Shown: in pieces, positions 19,901-27,374 of the stretch | How positions within the stretch are numbered: position 1 is the first letter of the stretch | How the letters are laid out: every line of letters begins with the position of its first letter | Source: Bryobacterales bacterium | GTDB lineage: Bacteria > Acidobacteriota > Terriglobia > Bryobacterales > Bryobacteraceae | Assembly (NCBI GenBank): GCA_003167495.1 | Contig: PMSX01000182.1 | Span: 1-58,832 of the forward strand | Reading direction: 5' to 3' | Length of the DNA stretch: 58,832 nt | The notes under the pieces: generated by a model | Told to the model about the DNA's origin: nothing | The model's input: the letters and a program-made list of their open reading frames with translations, nothing else | Databases searched by the model: none | Program-made: the position numbers and the translations under genes

Positions 19901-20227
19901 GATGGTGTTCGGCGTGATGGTTAGGCTTGTCTCTTCGACTTTGCGAAAGCCCGGCGCTGAGACGGTGACGGTGTAAGTGCCGGGAACGAGATTGACGAGA
20001 TTGTAGCGGCCGCTTTGGTCGCTGGTGTCTTGGCGGATTTGGCCAGTACCGACATCGGTGACGGTGATGCTGGCATTAGGAACGATAGCACCACTAGGGT
20101 CGGTGACCGTGCCGACCAGTGAGCCGTAAAGACCTTGCGCGCGAAGAGCAGAGTGCGAGGCAAGGAAGAAAGCAACGAGCGCGAGAAGCGGGGTTAATCG
20201 TTTCAAGTTTCTGGAGGTTAAAGGCAT
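16913..20227 (-). CDS. TonB-dependent receptor with carboxypeptidase-regulatory-like domain (copy 2)
   Basis: 1104-residue paralogue of the receptor at 13376-16690, with the same architecture: signal peptide (about 1-30), CarboxypepD_reg domain (about 36-118), plug (about 125-260) and barrel ending in ...FAARITF. Long blocks are identical between copies, such as NVKGTDYGTNYGTVLGIPGL and the RCCGTGIESYDP region, while loops such as residues 590-610 and 770-790 differ, suggesting altered substrate or phage recognition. CAGGGGAAATTA precedes the ATG. It is transcribed first, then a strong terminator separates it from copy 1, so the two are probably separate transcripts. Confidence 0.95.
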   Translation of the reverse strand: MPLTSRNLKRLTPLLALVAFFLASHSALRAQGLYGSLVGTVTDPSGAIVPNASITVTDVGTGQIRQDTSDQSGRYNLVNLVPGTYTVTVSAPGFRKVEETSLTITPNTIARFDVHLVVGQQSEQVTVSAEAVQLQTDKADTHSEISSKAVVELPISGSGYRNYQSLIDLTPGALPSSFYNSQTDVPGIPLNTHINGGNGQTNVTTIDGAESINVWLPQYTGYVVPAESVDVVNVVTSASDADQGLAGSSSITVVTKSGTNAIHGSAFEFHNDQHLNAKNFFLTPGTANPVGIYNNYGGTIGGPVKKDKIFYFGSFDATNQKLSANGLYTVPTSNQMSGNFSPYANTAIYNPNTGNLDGSNRTPFANNMIPASMISTQAMKLQSYFTAPNLPGTANNYSATTGPILDRYQTDVKVNYNRTEKHVIFVKYDNMDAKSGGNGIFGVAAGPTPLGDPGLGLTTIQVAAIGHTYTFSPNLVLDGSVGYERLNQNVKGTDYGTNYGTVLGIPGLNGSDIRDSGFPDISLGAYAGFGVPNWMPLFRTDETYTTSHKMTWTKGPHEVKFGFNLVRHHLNHWQPELSAGGPRGYFDFGGGITSEVNPAFAVNQFNAYAQFLLGLSDNTQKGEQYILMTGREWQIGAFIQDRWQVSPKLTVTLGLRYELYPLMTRCCGTGIESYDPTTNDVLMGGRGSVPLNAGVTVSHKLFAPRAGIAYRLNDKTVIRTGYGLNYDPLPFSRPWRGFYPLTINDSYSGVNTYQPAAGAPSLAAGIPPVIGPNLSTGIVPLDPNAEERAPLAGELKRGSIQSWNFTVERRLPGEIVASVGYVGQHSSHLLADYDLNAGFPGSGTTLTPLYQKFGDVSQVYDSSGYLSSEYNSLQVAFNRQFSKGLMLKGAYTWSHAIDYTDDDGWAEMDWYGNQFSRNRATAGFNVGQVFQLGWVYELPFGKGKAYFNSGGVVSKVVGGWQFSGIESCYTGTPLTITANGTSLNAFDQTQTANQVLPNVAFLGGIGPGNYYYNPNAFAAVTTQSYGNVGRNTLTGPGTWNTDVSIVRDWLIKERLKFQFRSEWYNLPNTTHFNAPDTNVNDSTFMQITSSNSQRNIRFAARITF

Positions 20228-20311
20228 TAATTTCCCCTGAATTTAGAATTCTCTTTAACTCGGAGTGGAGGCAGCGAGACATGGACTGCGAAAACCAACC
20301 TTTATGGCCCT

Positions 20312-20345
20312 GAAGAGGCTTATTTGGAAATATATTACAGCGAAT
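20312..20345 (-). promoter_or_regulatory. Conserved upstream block of receptor copy 2
   Basis: Begins GAAGAGGCTTAT and ends ATATTACAGCGAAT on the plus strand, matching the block at 16770-16801. It lies 85 bases before the start codon here against 80 in copy 1. Candidate promoter with TAATAT as -10 on the minus strand. Confidence 0.5.
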
Positions 20346-20494
20346 TAACTAGTCTGTGCGACTGGCATTGTTGCTTAGAATCATTGCTTTATGCGGATTT
20401 CGCAGGTAGATGGCGACCCGGAAGAAATGCTTGCTTACGCGCGAGGCTCGGTTTGCGCTTTTCGGTGGTCGGCGATGACTTCGTGGACGTAATC

Positions 20495-22402
20495 TTATTT
20501 GCTGGACAGGCGTTGGCGTGCATCAATAGCAATCAGAGCCTGTTTGGCTTCCTCTGATTGGGGATCAATGCGCAACACACTTTCAAACTCGGTTTTAGCT
20601 TCGGGCCAGCGTTTTAAGTCGGCGAGGACGGCACCAAGGTGGGCGTGCAAATCGGGGTCGTCAGGGCGATAGACGAGAGAATCGCGATAGCGCTGGATGG
20701 CTTGTTCGCGGTCGCCGGATTTAGCTAGATCGTCGGCCCATAGGAAGAGCACTTCGCCGAGATGCTGGAGGGCATTCTTGTGGGTGGGGTTGGTGGCGAG
20801 GATCTGCTGAAAATCGCTGACAGCGGCGGGCCACTCCTCGTTATTGGCTTCCACGCTGGCGAGGTTATAACGGGCGTCGGTATATTTGGGGTCGAGTTCG
20901 AGAGCGCGTTTGAATTGCTCTTTGGATTCGGCGATGTCGCCATGAGCGAACAGGGCGGCGCCCAATTCACCGGCGGCGATGGCACTGGCGGGGTCGGCGA
21001 GTACAGCTAGACGGAAGCAGGGTATCGCAGCGGCAGGGTTGTCCTGATTCATCATCAGATCGCCGAGATTGAAGTTGGCGGAGAAATCGCCTGGATACTT
21101 TTCGAGACGGTGGCGCATCAGCGCTTCTTGCAGAACCGCGCGCTGATCACCGTCGGCAACGGGAAGGACCTGGAGCCAGAAGTGACTCATTTCGTCAGCG
21201 GCTTGGTTGCCGCCTTTGACGGGTTTGGGAGGGTGGCTGGGATTGAGTGGGTTGGCTGCGGAGTTGTCGTAATGGTAACGAATGGAGACAAGCGCGCCTT
21301 TGGGGAGTGTGAGTGGATCCTTAAGACGAAAGACTCCCTGCCAATTGAGATCCCAGTGCGGAACGCGAACAAGCCATTTGCGGGAGCCGTCGGGAAGAGT
21401 GGCCCAGGCTTCCATGAGAGTGGCCAAGTAGTGGGCGTGAGGGTAGACGGCGAGAACTTGAACGTCAATAGGCATGCGGAGTTCGTCAGTGATGACAAAG
21501 TCACGGTCGCCGGGGGGAATGTTGATGGCGCCGTCGTGTTCCAACTGCAGGAGCAAGGGGTATTTGGTTTGCGGCTGATTTGTGAAATAGAGAGCGATGG
21601 TGGGGTTGACGATTTCCTCTTTGCCGGAGCGGCGGAGATGAACGTTGAGCACCAAATCCATGCCGGGTTCGGCTCGCCAAGCCATGCCATCAGGTTCAAC
21701 CACGGGTGGGCTACCGGGTTTCCAGGAAAGGAAGTGACCATCTGGATCGAAGGTGTCTTCTTCGACTGTGAGGTCCATGCCGGGGAAGCCGGCACCGGGA
21801 GTAGGTTCTTTGCGGAGGGAGGAACCGGAGCGGTCGACAATCACATTGGCGTGGTGAAAGACCTTGGGATTGCCGGGGCGCACCTCCATGGCTTTGACCC
21901 AGCGAGTCGTCTTGACGGGGACAGGGATTACAAAGTTCCAGAAGATTTCGGGGCCGTCGGGGCCGAGCTTATAAGGTTGCGCGACGTGGAGAACCATGTC
22001 GGGCGTGCCGAGCCGCCATTCGGAGGTGAATTCGGGAGAGGGAGGGCCGTCGGTGGGACTTCCGGCAGGCGCGCCTTGTTTGACCCAGGTTTGGATGACT
22101 TGAATTTGGGCAGGCGTGAGGCGGCGTTCTTCTTCGAATTCGCCGTGGCCGGCTTCGGGAAGCCAGGGAGGCATGAAGTGTTGGCGGGTGACGGTGGCAA
22201 TTTGCCCGGCGTGGCGTTTGACGTCGTCATAGTTGAGCAGCGGGAAGGGGCCGGATTCGCCGGGGCGGTGGCAGGTGGAGCAATTTTGATAGATGATAGG
22301 GGCGATGTTGCGATAGAAGGTGGGGGCAGGAGAAGGGGCAGTGGCGGCGGAGGCGGTCAAGACGGTAAGGAGGAAAATCGGGGGCAGGGCATAATATTGC
22401 AT
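20495..22402 (-). CDS. Exported fusion: cytochrome c-like, PHM-like copper monooxygenase-like and TPR domains
   Basis: 635 residues. A signal peptide (about 1-20) is followed by a heme-c motif CSTCH at 41-45 in a PSD1/planctomycete-type cytochrome segment (about 28-115). Residues about 150-415 resemble the two-lobed type-2 copper ascorbate-dependent monooxygenases (PHM/DBH). All six expected copper ligands can be placed in order: His183-His184 (VFHHANV), His254 (NVHL), His322 and His324 (YPHAHYL) and Met405 (DEMSHFWLQ). Residues about 440-625 are TPR repeats. Likely periplasmic; it may hydroxylate an unknown organic substrate or simply bind copper. The gene is divergent from the FG-GAP gene, with only 11 bases between start codons. 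Catalysis is inferred from ligand spacing, not shown. Confidence 0.85.
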   Translation of the reverse strand: MQYYALPPIFLLTVLTASAATAPSPAPTFYRNIAPIIYQNCSTCHRPGESGPFPLLNYDDVKRHAGQIATVTRQHFMPPWLPEAGHGEFEEERRLTPAQIQVIQTWVKQGAPAGSPTDGPPSPEFTSEWRLGTPDMVLHVAQPYKLGPDGPEIFWNFVIPVPVKTTRWVKAMEVRPGNPKVFHHANVIVDRSGSSLRKEPTPGAGFPGMDLTVEEDTFDPDGHFLSWKPGSPPVVEPDGMAWRAEPGMDLVLNVHLRRSGKEEIVNPTIALYFTNQPQTKYPLLLQLEHDGAINIPPGDRDFVITDELRMPIDVQVLAVYPHAHYLATLMEAWATLPDGSRKWLVRVPHWDLNWQGVFRLKDPLTLPKGALVSIRYHYDNSAANPLNPSHPPKPVKGGNQAADEMSHFWLQVLPVADGDQRAVLQEALMRHRLEKYPGDFSANFNLGDLMMNQDNPAAAIPCFRLAVLADPASAIAAGELGAALFAHGDIAESKEQFKRALELDPKYTDARYNLASVEANNEEWPAAVSDFQQILATNPTHKNALQHLGEVLFLWADDLAKSGDREQAIQRYRDSLVYRPDDPDLHAHLGAVLADLKRWPEAKTEFESVLRIDPQSEEAKQALIAIDARQRLSSK

Positions 22403-22413
22403 GCGACGACTTC

Positions 22414-24087
22414 ATGCTAGCGCATCTTAGGGCGAACGCCAAACCAGGTCGCTTACGCTTCCGGCTCGGTTTCGGACTTTGTTTGTTATCGATTGTGGGT
22501 GCGGACGTGGGCGGGCCGCCGCCGATTCGGTTTGTGGAACAGGCGGCTGCGGGGAAGCTGAATTTCGTGCTGGAAAACGACCCGACCGAGACGAAGCATC
22601 TGATTGAGACGATGGCGGGCGGCTTGGCTGTTTTCGATTACGATGGCGACGGGCGGCCCGACATTTTTTTTACGAATGGGGCAGAGGTGCCATCGCTCAA
22701 CAAGACTTCGCCCAAATACTGGAACCGGCTTTATCACAACGAAGGCGGTATGCGGTTCCGCGACGTGACGGAAGAGGCCGGAGTGGCGGGAAAAGGCTAC
22801 GACATGGGCGCGGCAGTGGGCGACTATGACAACGACGGAAAGACCGATTTGTTCGTGGCGGGCGTGAATGGCAGCACGCTTTACCACAATTTAGGCAATG
22901 GAAAGTTTGAAGATGTAACGGCGAAAGCGGGCATCCAGAATAAAGGCTGGGCGGTTGCGGCGGGTTGGTTCGATTTTGATCGGGATGGAAAGCTCGATCT
23001 ATGGGTGGTGCATTACACGAAATGGCAACTGCCGGACGACCGCTATTGCGGAGATGCGAACCGGGGCATACGGGTGTACTGTCATCCAAAATATTTTCAG
23101 GGTTTGCCGAGTACGCTGTATAGGAATCGGGGCGACGGCACGTTTGAAGACGTCACTGAGCGTGCGGGCTTGGCTGGGTTTGCCGGGCGCGGCATGAGTG
23201 TGGCGTTTGCGGATTACGATCACGATGGTTTTCCCGACGCGTTTGTCACGAACGACAACATGCCGAATTTTCTGTTTCACAACAAAGGGAACGGTACGTT
23301 CGAAGAAGTGGGGTTGGCGACGGGGACCGCTCTGCGCGATACGGGCAAGCCGGTAGCGAGTATGGGGGTGGAGTTTAAAGACTACGACAACGACGGACAG
23401 CCGGATTTGATTGTCACGGCACTGGCGGGCGAAACGTTTCCGGTTTTCAGAAACGACGGTAAGGGTGGTTTCTTGGATGCGACCTACACGACTCGCCTGG
23501 GAGCGGCGGCGGTGAAGCACAGCGGTTGGGGGCTGGGGCTGTTCGACTTTAATAACGATGGGTGGAAGGATTTGTTCACGGCGAATTCGCATGTGAATGA
23601 CAGGGTGGAACAATTTGAGTCACAGGTGTATCGGGAGAAAGACAGTGTGTTTGTAAATAGCGGAGGTATGTTTCGGGAGGTCTCCGACGACGCGGGGTTG
23701 AACCTGACAAAAGCACATCGCGGAGCAGCGTTTGGGGATTTGGATGGAGACGGGAGAGTGGATGCGGTAGTGACTTCGTTGGGAGAGCCGACGGAGCTTT
23801 GGAGGAATGTGAGCCCGACGGCGCAGCACTGGATTGTTTTGCGGCTTCGCGGGGTGAAATCGAACCGGGACGGGATTGGCGCAGTGGTACGAATTGGGAG
23901 ACAGTATGCGGAGATGACAACGACAGTGGGATATGCTTCGTCCGCCGATTGTGGGATTCATTTTGGTTTGGGAGGTGTTGGAGTAGTAGATAAGATTGAG
24001 ATTTTGTGGCCGAGCGGAGTGAGACAGACACTGAGCGGGATTAAGGCGGATCAGGTGTTGGAGGTCGTAGAAGATGGACGGAGGTAG
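22414..24087 (+). CDS. FG-GAP/VCBS repeat protein with ASPIC/UnbV C-terminus (CRTAC1-like)
   Basis: 557 residues. A hydrophobic leader (about 15-31, ending SIVGADVG) is followed by seven or so FG-GAP/VCBS beta-propeller repeats, each with a calcium-type D-x-D-x-D-G loop: DYDGDGRPD, DYDNDGKTD, DFDRDGKLD, DYDHDGFPD, DYDNDGQPD, DFNNDGWKD and DLDGDGRVD. The end (about 470-550) is the ASPIC/UnbV domain (HWIVLRLRGVKSNRDGIGAVVRI). Such proteins are abundant and exported in Acidobacteriota and often sit beside TPR genes like the divergent neighbour; their role is unknown, perhaps surface binding. The ATG at 22414 keeps the leader but no strong ribosome site is seen. Confidence 0.9.
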   Translation: MLAHLRANAKPGRLRFRLGFGLCLLSIVGADVGGPPPIRFVEQAAAGKLNFVLENDPTETKHLIETMAGGLAVFDYDGDGRPDIFFTNGAEVPSLNKTSPKYWNRLYHNEGGMRFRDVTEEAGVAGKGYDMGAAVGDYDNDGKTDLFVAGVNGSTLYHNLGNGKFEDVTAKAGIQNKGWAVAAGWFDFDRDGKLDLWVVHYTKWQLPDDRYCGDANRGIRVYCHPKYFQGLPSTLYRNRGDGTFEDVTERAGLAGFAGRGMSVAFADYDHDGFPDAFVTNDNMPNFLFHNKGNGTFEEVGLATGTALRDTGKPVASMGVEFKDYDNDGQPDLIVTALAGETFPVFRNDGKGGFLDATYTTRLGAAAVKHSGWGLGLFDFNNDGWKDLFTANSHVNDRVEQFESQVYREKDSVFVNSGGMFREVSDDAGLNLTKAHRGAAFGDLDGDGRVDAVVTSLGEPTELWRNVSPTAQHWIVLRLRGVKSNRDGIGAVVRIGRQYAEMTTTVGYASSADCGIHFGLGGVGVVDKIEILWPSGVRQTLSGIKADQVLEVVEDGRR

Positions 24088-24117
24088 GAAACAAGGTTAG
24101 GTTACTTGCTTCCTACC
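24083..24117. terminator. Stem-loop between convergent genes
   Basis: GGTAGGAA-a-CAAG pairs with CTTG-c-TTCCTACC around a 9-base loop, directly at the FG-GAP stop codon and before the convergent DinB gene. There is no clear T run, so it may act as a bidirectional, weak or RNA-stabilising hairpin. Confidence 0.45.
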
Positions 24118-24137
24118 CGGCTTCGAAAGACCTCCCA

Positions 24138-24638
24138 TCAACTCCGATCATAGAAAGCGGGAGGTTCTATCCTTAGCGCTCGCAGGTAGACGTACCCTTG
24201 ACCGCGATGGTGGACCTCGTTGTCAATCCCGTAAAGAATCGTACCAATGCCGCTGTTCTCCCAGTGCCCGAAAGCTTTGTCGACCTCCGCGAAACGGTGG
24301 GCGGGAATCGTGGGCCAGAGTGCGTTGATTTCTTCCGTCGCCTGATCCCAGAGAGTTAACAGCTCGGCTTTGGTACTGGGCGAGGGCAAGTCGTCCGCCG
24401 ACGTCCATTTGCCTGTCGCGACACCGCGCACAATCGGCACTGCCATTTTCAAGAATTCCATTGCCAGTACGGAAAACGGGCGCATTCCTCCGACAGAAAA
24501 ATTGAAGAGCTTGTCTTCCGGAAAAGCATCGATGACCCGTCGAGTGAGACGGCGATGTCCTTGCCAGTGCGCCAGAAGCGCTTCCGGCGTAATAACGGTT
24601 GAGGAATTTATATCCAATGCGTTTGCAGTCGATGCCAT
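24138..24638 (-). CDS. DinB family protein
   Basis: 166 residues of the DinB four-helix-bundle superfamily (YfiT/DinB-like), usually metal-binding and often thiol-dependent transferases or hydrolases. Recognisable parts are the opening helix (TPEALLAHWQGHRRLTRRVIDAFP), the middle SVLAMEFLK and the end IDNEVHHRGQGYVYLRALRIEPP with the double His143-His144. The first histidine of the usual metal triad is not obvious, so metal binding is uncertain. It is divergent from the WYL regulator, an arrangement often seen for regulator and target. The start at 24638 has GGAGAT on the minus strand a few bases upstream. Confidence 0.85.
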   Translation of the reverse strand: MASTANALDINSSTVITPEALLAHWQGHRRLTRRVIDAFPEDKLFNFSVGGMRPFSVLAMEFLKMAVPIVRGVATGKWTSADDLPSPSTKAELLTLWDQATEEINALWPTIPAHRFAEVDKAFGHWENSGIGTILYGIDNEVHHRGQGYVYLRALRIEPPAFYDRS

Positions 24639-24703
24639 TTGCAGATCTCCTTTATATGTTGAGCGCCCTTTTCGCGCCCAAAATCAACTGTAACCGCGAT
24701 TGC

Positions 24704-24729
24704 CGACAGATCATGTCGTAATTCCATGA
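24704..24729. promoter_or_regulatory. Two overlapping inverted repeats between dinB-like and WYL genes
   Basis: CGACA-N5-TGTCG (24704-24718) overlaps TCATG-N9-CATGA (24711-24729), just before the WYL-regulator start. Candidate operator for autoregulation and control of the divergent DinB gene. Confidence 0.4.
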
Positions 24730-24742
24730 CAAGATGAATTTG

Positions 24743-25735
24743 ATGTACGACCCGATCATGCGCGTACTGACGGTGCTCGAAATTCTACAGGCTCGCGACC
24801 ATGTCAGCGGCAGCGAACTCGCGGCACGGCTGGAGGTGAACCTGCGAACGGTGCAGCGCTATATCGCGCGACTTCAGGATTTGTGTGTGCCCGTCGAATC
24901 GGTGCGCGGGGTGGGTGGGTTCTATCGGTTGAAGCCTGGCTTTCGTCTGCCTCCGTTGATGTTTACCGATGAAGAGGCCTTTGCGGTGGTGCTGGGACTG
25001 AGAGGACTTCGGCACTTAGGTTTGTCGGCTTTCGCTCCCGCTACAGAGGGTGCAGCCGCGAAGCTAGCGCGCGTTCTCCCGGAGCCATTGCGCAACAGCG
25101 TTCAGATGGTGGAGGAGGTGGTTGCGTTAGAACCCGGTCCATGGGTGGTTTCCACTGCGGCGGAGTCTTTGATCCGTGTGGCCAGTGCAATCCGCAAGCG
25201 GCGCAGACTCACGTTTGGGTATGAGTCGCATGCGGGGACTTCGTCACAGAGGGAGATTGAGCCTTATGGAGTGGTTCACATGGACGGCCGCTGGTATGTG
25301 GTGGGCCGTTGCCTGCTTCGGCAGGCGCTTCGCACTTTTCGCCTGGATCGAGTGGCGCATCCGGAGATCGGCGAGGAGGGATTTGAGCCTGCTGCGGATT
25401 TTGACATCAGGACGTATTTGAACAAGGGAATGCCGTTTGTGCAATCGACATTTGCCGTGGAAGTGTGGGTAGATATGCCGGAGGCAAAGACGCGATCGCA
25501 TTTCCCGCTTCACCGGGTTTCGATGAATGAGGAGAACGGTGGGACGACGCTGCGCTGCGGACGCGACAATTTGGAGGCTTTTGCGGCGATGTTGTTGAGC
25601 CTGGGTTGCCGGATAGTCGTGCGCGCGCCGGAGGAATTGAAGGAGGCGTTTGCGAGGCTTGCGGAGCGGGCAGGGGCGGCGGCGGGTGGGCCAGCCTCGG
25701 TTATTCGCCTTCCAGCTTCTTTACGGGGGCAGTGA
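24743..25735 (+). CDS. WYL-domain transcriptional regulator (YafY/DeoR-type HTH)
   Basis: About 330 residues. An N-terminal winged helix (HTH_11: RVLTVLEILQARDHVSGSELAARLEVNLRTVQRYIARLQ) is followed by the WYL domain, a ligand sensor (GRWYVVGRCLLRQALRTFRLDRV) and a WCX extension. Homologues usually start MYxPxxRVLTVLE, so I take the ATG at 24743; ATG 24734 would add three residues. The divergent DinB gene and the inverted repeats between them suggest local control. Ligand unknown. Confidence 0.9.
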   Translation: MYDPIMRVLTVLEILQARDHVSGSELAARLEVNLRTVQRYIARLQDLCVPVESVRGVGGFYRLKPGFRLPPLMFTDEEAFAVVLGLRGLRHLGLSAFAPATEGAAAKLARVLPEPLRNSVQMVEEVVALEPGPWVVSTAAESLIRVASAIRKRRRLTFGYESHAGTSSQREIEPYGVVHMDGRWYVVGRCLLRQALRTFRLDRVAHPEIGEEGFEPAADFDIRTYLNKGMPFVQSTFAVEVWVDMPEAKTRSHFPLHRVSMNEENGGTTLRCGRDNLEAFAAMLLSLGCRIVVRAPEELKEAFARLAERAGAAAGGPASVIRLPASLRGQ

Positions 25736-25873
25736 TGGCTTCCATTTCGACGTGGATCGCGAGGATGGCGGCTGCGTGACTGCGCTGGCGGATCTACACT
25801 GGCGAGGCCCATGGAGTGGGGTGCGACACAGAAGTGGGGCGAACACGGCGGCTAACGTTGCGCTCCCTGGCGG

Positions 25874-26740
25874 TCACGGCTCAGAACGCTTCCAGGCTGA
25901 ACAGTTGAAAACGGGGAGCCTTGGATACTTTGGAAACGCTGAATTTTTGTCTGAAACCATACACCTGAAGAAGACAGACCCACGGTCGGACGTAATGACT
26001 TTCGCGTTTACGCACGTTGCACACAAACCGGCTTTCAGGTTATCTGCGGGGCTGTCCGGAAGGACGTCGGCGAAAATGAAGCCTTCACGTTCGACGATGT
26101 CTCCGGCGGCGACAGGGATGGGATTTGAGAAGACGGGCGAATCGTACACGAATGTGTGAAACTCGCCGTTCTCGCCGCAGGGATCGATCGACGGTTGGAG
26201 CGAATTGACAAACGCATCATCAAATTCGCGCCCGGCAAAGGAGCGATCGAGTTTCGCGGGGTCTACGCAGGTGACCTTGGCCTTTACGCCCGCGTGCAAC
26301 ATGTCGCGGGCGAGGGCGCGAGTTGGCAGATGCCAGACGGGGAAGATCGGCGCAAGACCCGTCCCGCGGAGTTGGCGTTCGCGATACTCGCGAATATCTT
26401 GCAGGAACAAATCGCCAAACGCGACTTCCGTTATTTGTTCTGCTGCGGCTTGCTGCCAAATCGCATTCATTAGCTCCTCATAGATCGCGTTGGAACAAGG
26501 AGCGGGAAGTTCAACTGACCAGATAGGCAAGCCGGCTGTTTCTGCTTGCGCTTCGACAAGCGAACGGCGGACGGCGTGCATCGCCACGCGGTCGGCGGAA
26601 CGGTTGAATGAAGTGACAAGCGCGACCACCTGAACGTCGGGCGTTTGGCGGAGAAGATGGAGAGCCCATGCGGAGTCCTTACCGCTGCTCCAAGATAGGA
26701 GGACGCGTCTTATTGATCTCATTGGATAGAGCGGAACCAT
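25874..26740 (-). CDS. Dph6-like ATP-pyrophosphatase fused to a C-terminal Cys4 module
   Basis: 288 residues. Residues about 10-225 are a PP-loop adenine-nucleotide alpha hydrolase of the diphthine-ammonia ligase-like family: the P-loop SWSSGKDSAWAL, EVAFGDLFLQDIREYRE, and the family end motif PCGENGEFHTFV. Bacterial members may activate a carboxylate with ATP and ammonia in an unknown reaction. After FIFADVLPD a separate short module follows with Cys240, Cys243, Cys260 and Cys280 (CATC...RGSVFFRC...FPKYPRLPVFNC), a metal-site-like pattern I recall as small stand-alone proteins. The in-frame ATG at 26722 (MRSIRRVLLSW) is the more usual family start; the longer start is given as the outer limit. 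Convergent with the WYL gene. Confidence 0.85.
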   Translation of the reverse strand: MVPLYPMRSIRRVLLSWSSGKDSAWALHLLRQTPDVQVVALVTSFNRSADRVAMHAVRRSLVEAQAETAGLPIWSVELPAPCSNAIYEELMNAIWQQAAAEQITEVAFGDLFLQDIREYRERQLRGTGLAPIFPVWHLPTRALARDMLHAGVKAKVTCVDPAKLDRSFAGREFDDAFVNSLQPSIDPCGENGEFHTFVYDSPVFSNPIPVAAGDIVEREGFIFADVLPDSPADNLKAGLCATCVNAKVITSDRGSVFFRCMVSDKNSAFPKYPRLPVFNCSAWKRSEP

Positions 26741-26868
26741 GGGTGAGCGTTCCGAGTTTCCGACAGTCGCGATGTCTTTACTAGCCTAGCAACAGGTGAA
26801 TTCATTTTGGGTTGCGGCGTGAGTCACCTCGTTCTTCCGTCCGAACTCGACCCGCGCCCGAAGCTCAA

Positions 26869-27265
26869 TTAGGCGTACACGTGCTCCGCGTGCATTTGCT
26901 CTTTGGGATCAATCACACCCAGTCTCTGACGATTTGAAACTGCCGTTGTTTGCCTGGGCGATGTACATGTGCATCCGCGCATGATGTTGGCCGGGGACCA
27001 TTTCGGCGGGACCACCAGGTCCCTCCGCGATCTTGGCGTGGTCCAGCGCGTTGATGACGGCGTTTTGATCGAGCGTGCCCGCTTCTTTCACGGCATTCGC
27101 CCAGAACCTGAGTCCGCGATACATGCCCGTGCTCGCGCTGCCGGCCGTAACGGAGCAGATGCCGCGCGGTTCGGTGGCGCTCGCGGCCTTGAATCCGGTC
27201 GCGTCCGCGCACCATGAGAAATGTACCGGTTGTGGCGTTGGAATAGATGCGTTGGCGTCTCCCAT
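26869..27265 (-). pseudogene. Decayed C-terminus of an amide/branched-chain amino-acid ABC substrate-binding protein
   Basis: The longest frame gives GLRFWANAVKEAGTLDQNAV and AEGPGGPAEMVPGQHHARMHMYIAQ, typical of the end of periplasmic urea/leucine-type binding proteins. After NNGSFK the sequence shifts frame to IVRDW and shifts again to GVIDPKEQMHAEHVYA before a stop at 26869. Two frameshifts and no N-terminal part mean a dead fragment. No transporter genes are nearby. Confidence 0.6.
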
Positions 27266-27374
27266 TGCAAATTGGTCTCAAGCCGCGGACGGGTCCGGCT
27301 CCCACAAACGCCTGCGCGCCGCCACCGCCGATCCTGGGGCCTGCGTGCTCCCCGCGGCTGAAATCTAGGTGGGG

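Noticed and set aside
21110..22420. 436-codon plus-strand open frame opposite the cytochrome/TPR gene
   Set aside because: The minus-strand gene has a signal peptide, CxxCH, copper-ligand and TPR motifs; the opposite frame has no family motif and is an antisense shadow of GC-rich coding DNA.
25650..26159. 169-codon plus-strand frame over the ATP-pyrophosphatase 3' end
   Set aside because: Shadow of the minus-strand gene with clear PP-loop and cysteine motifs.
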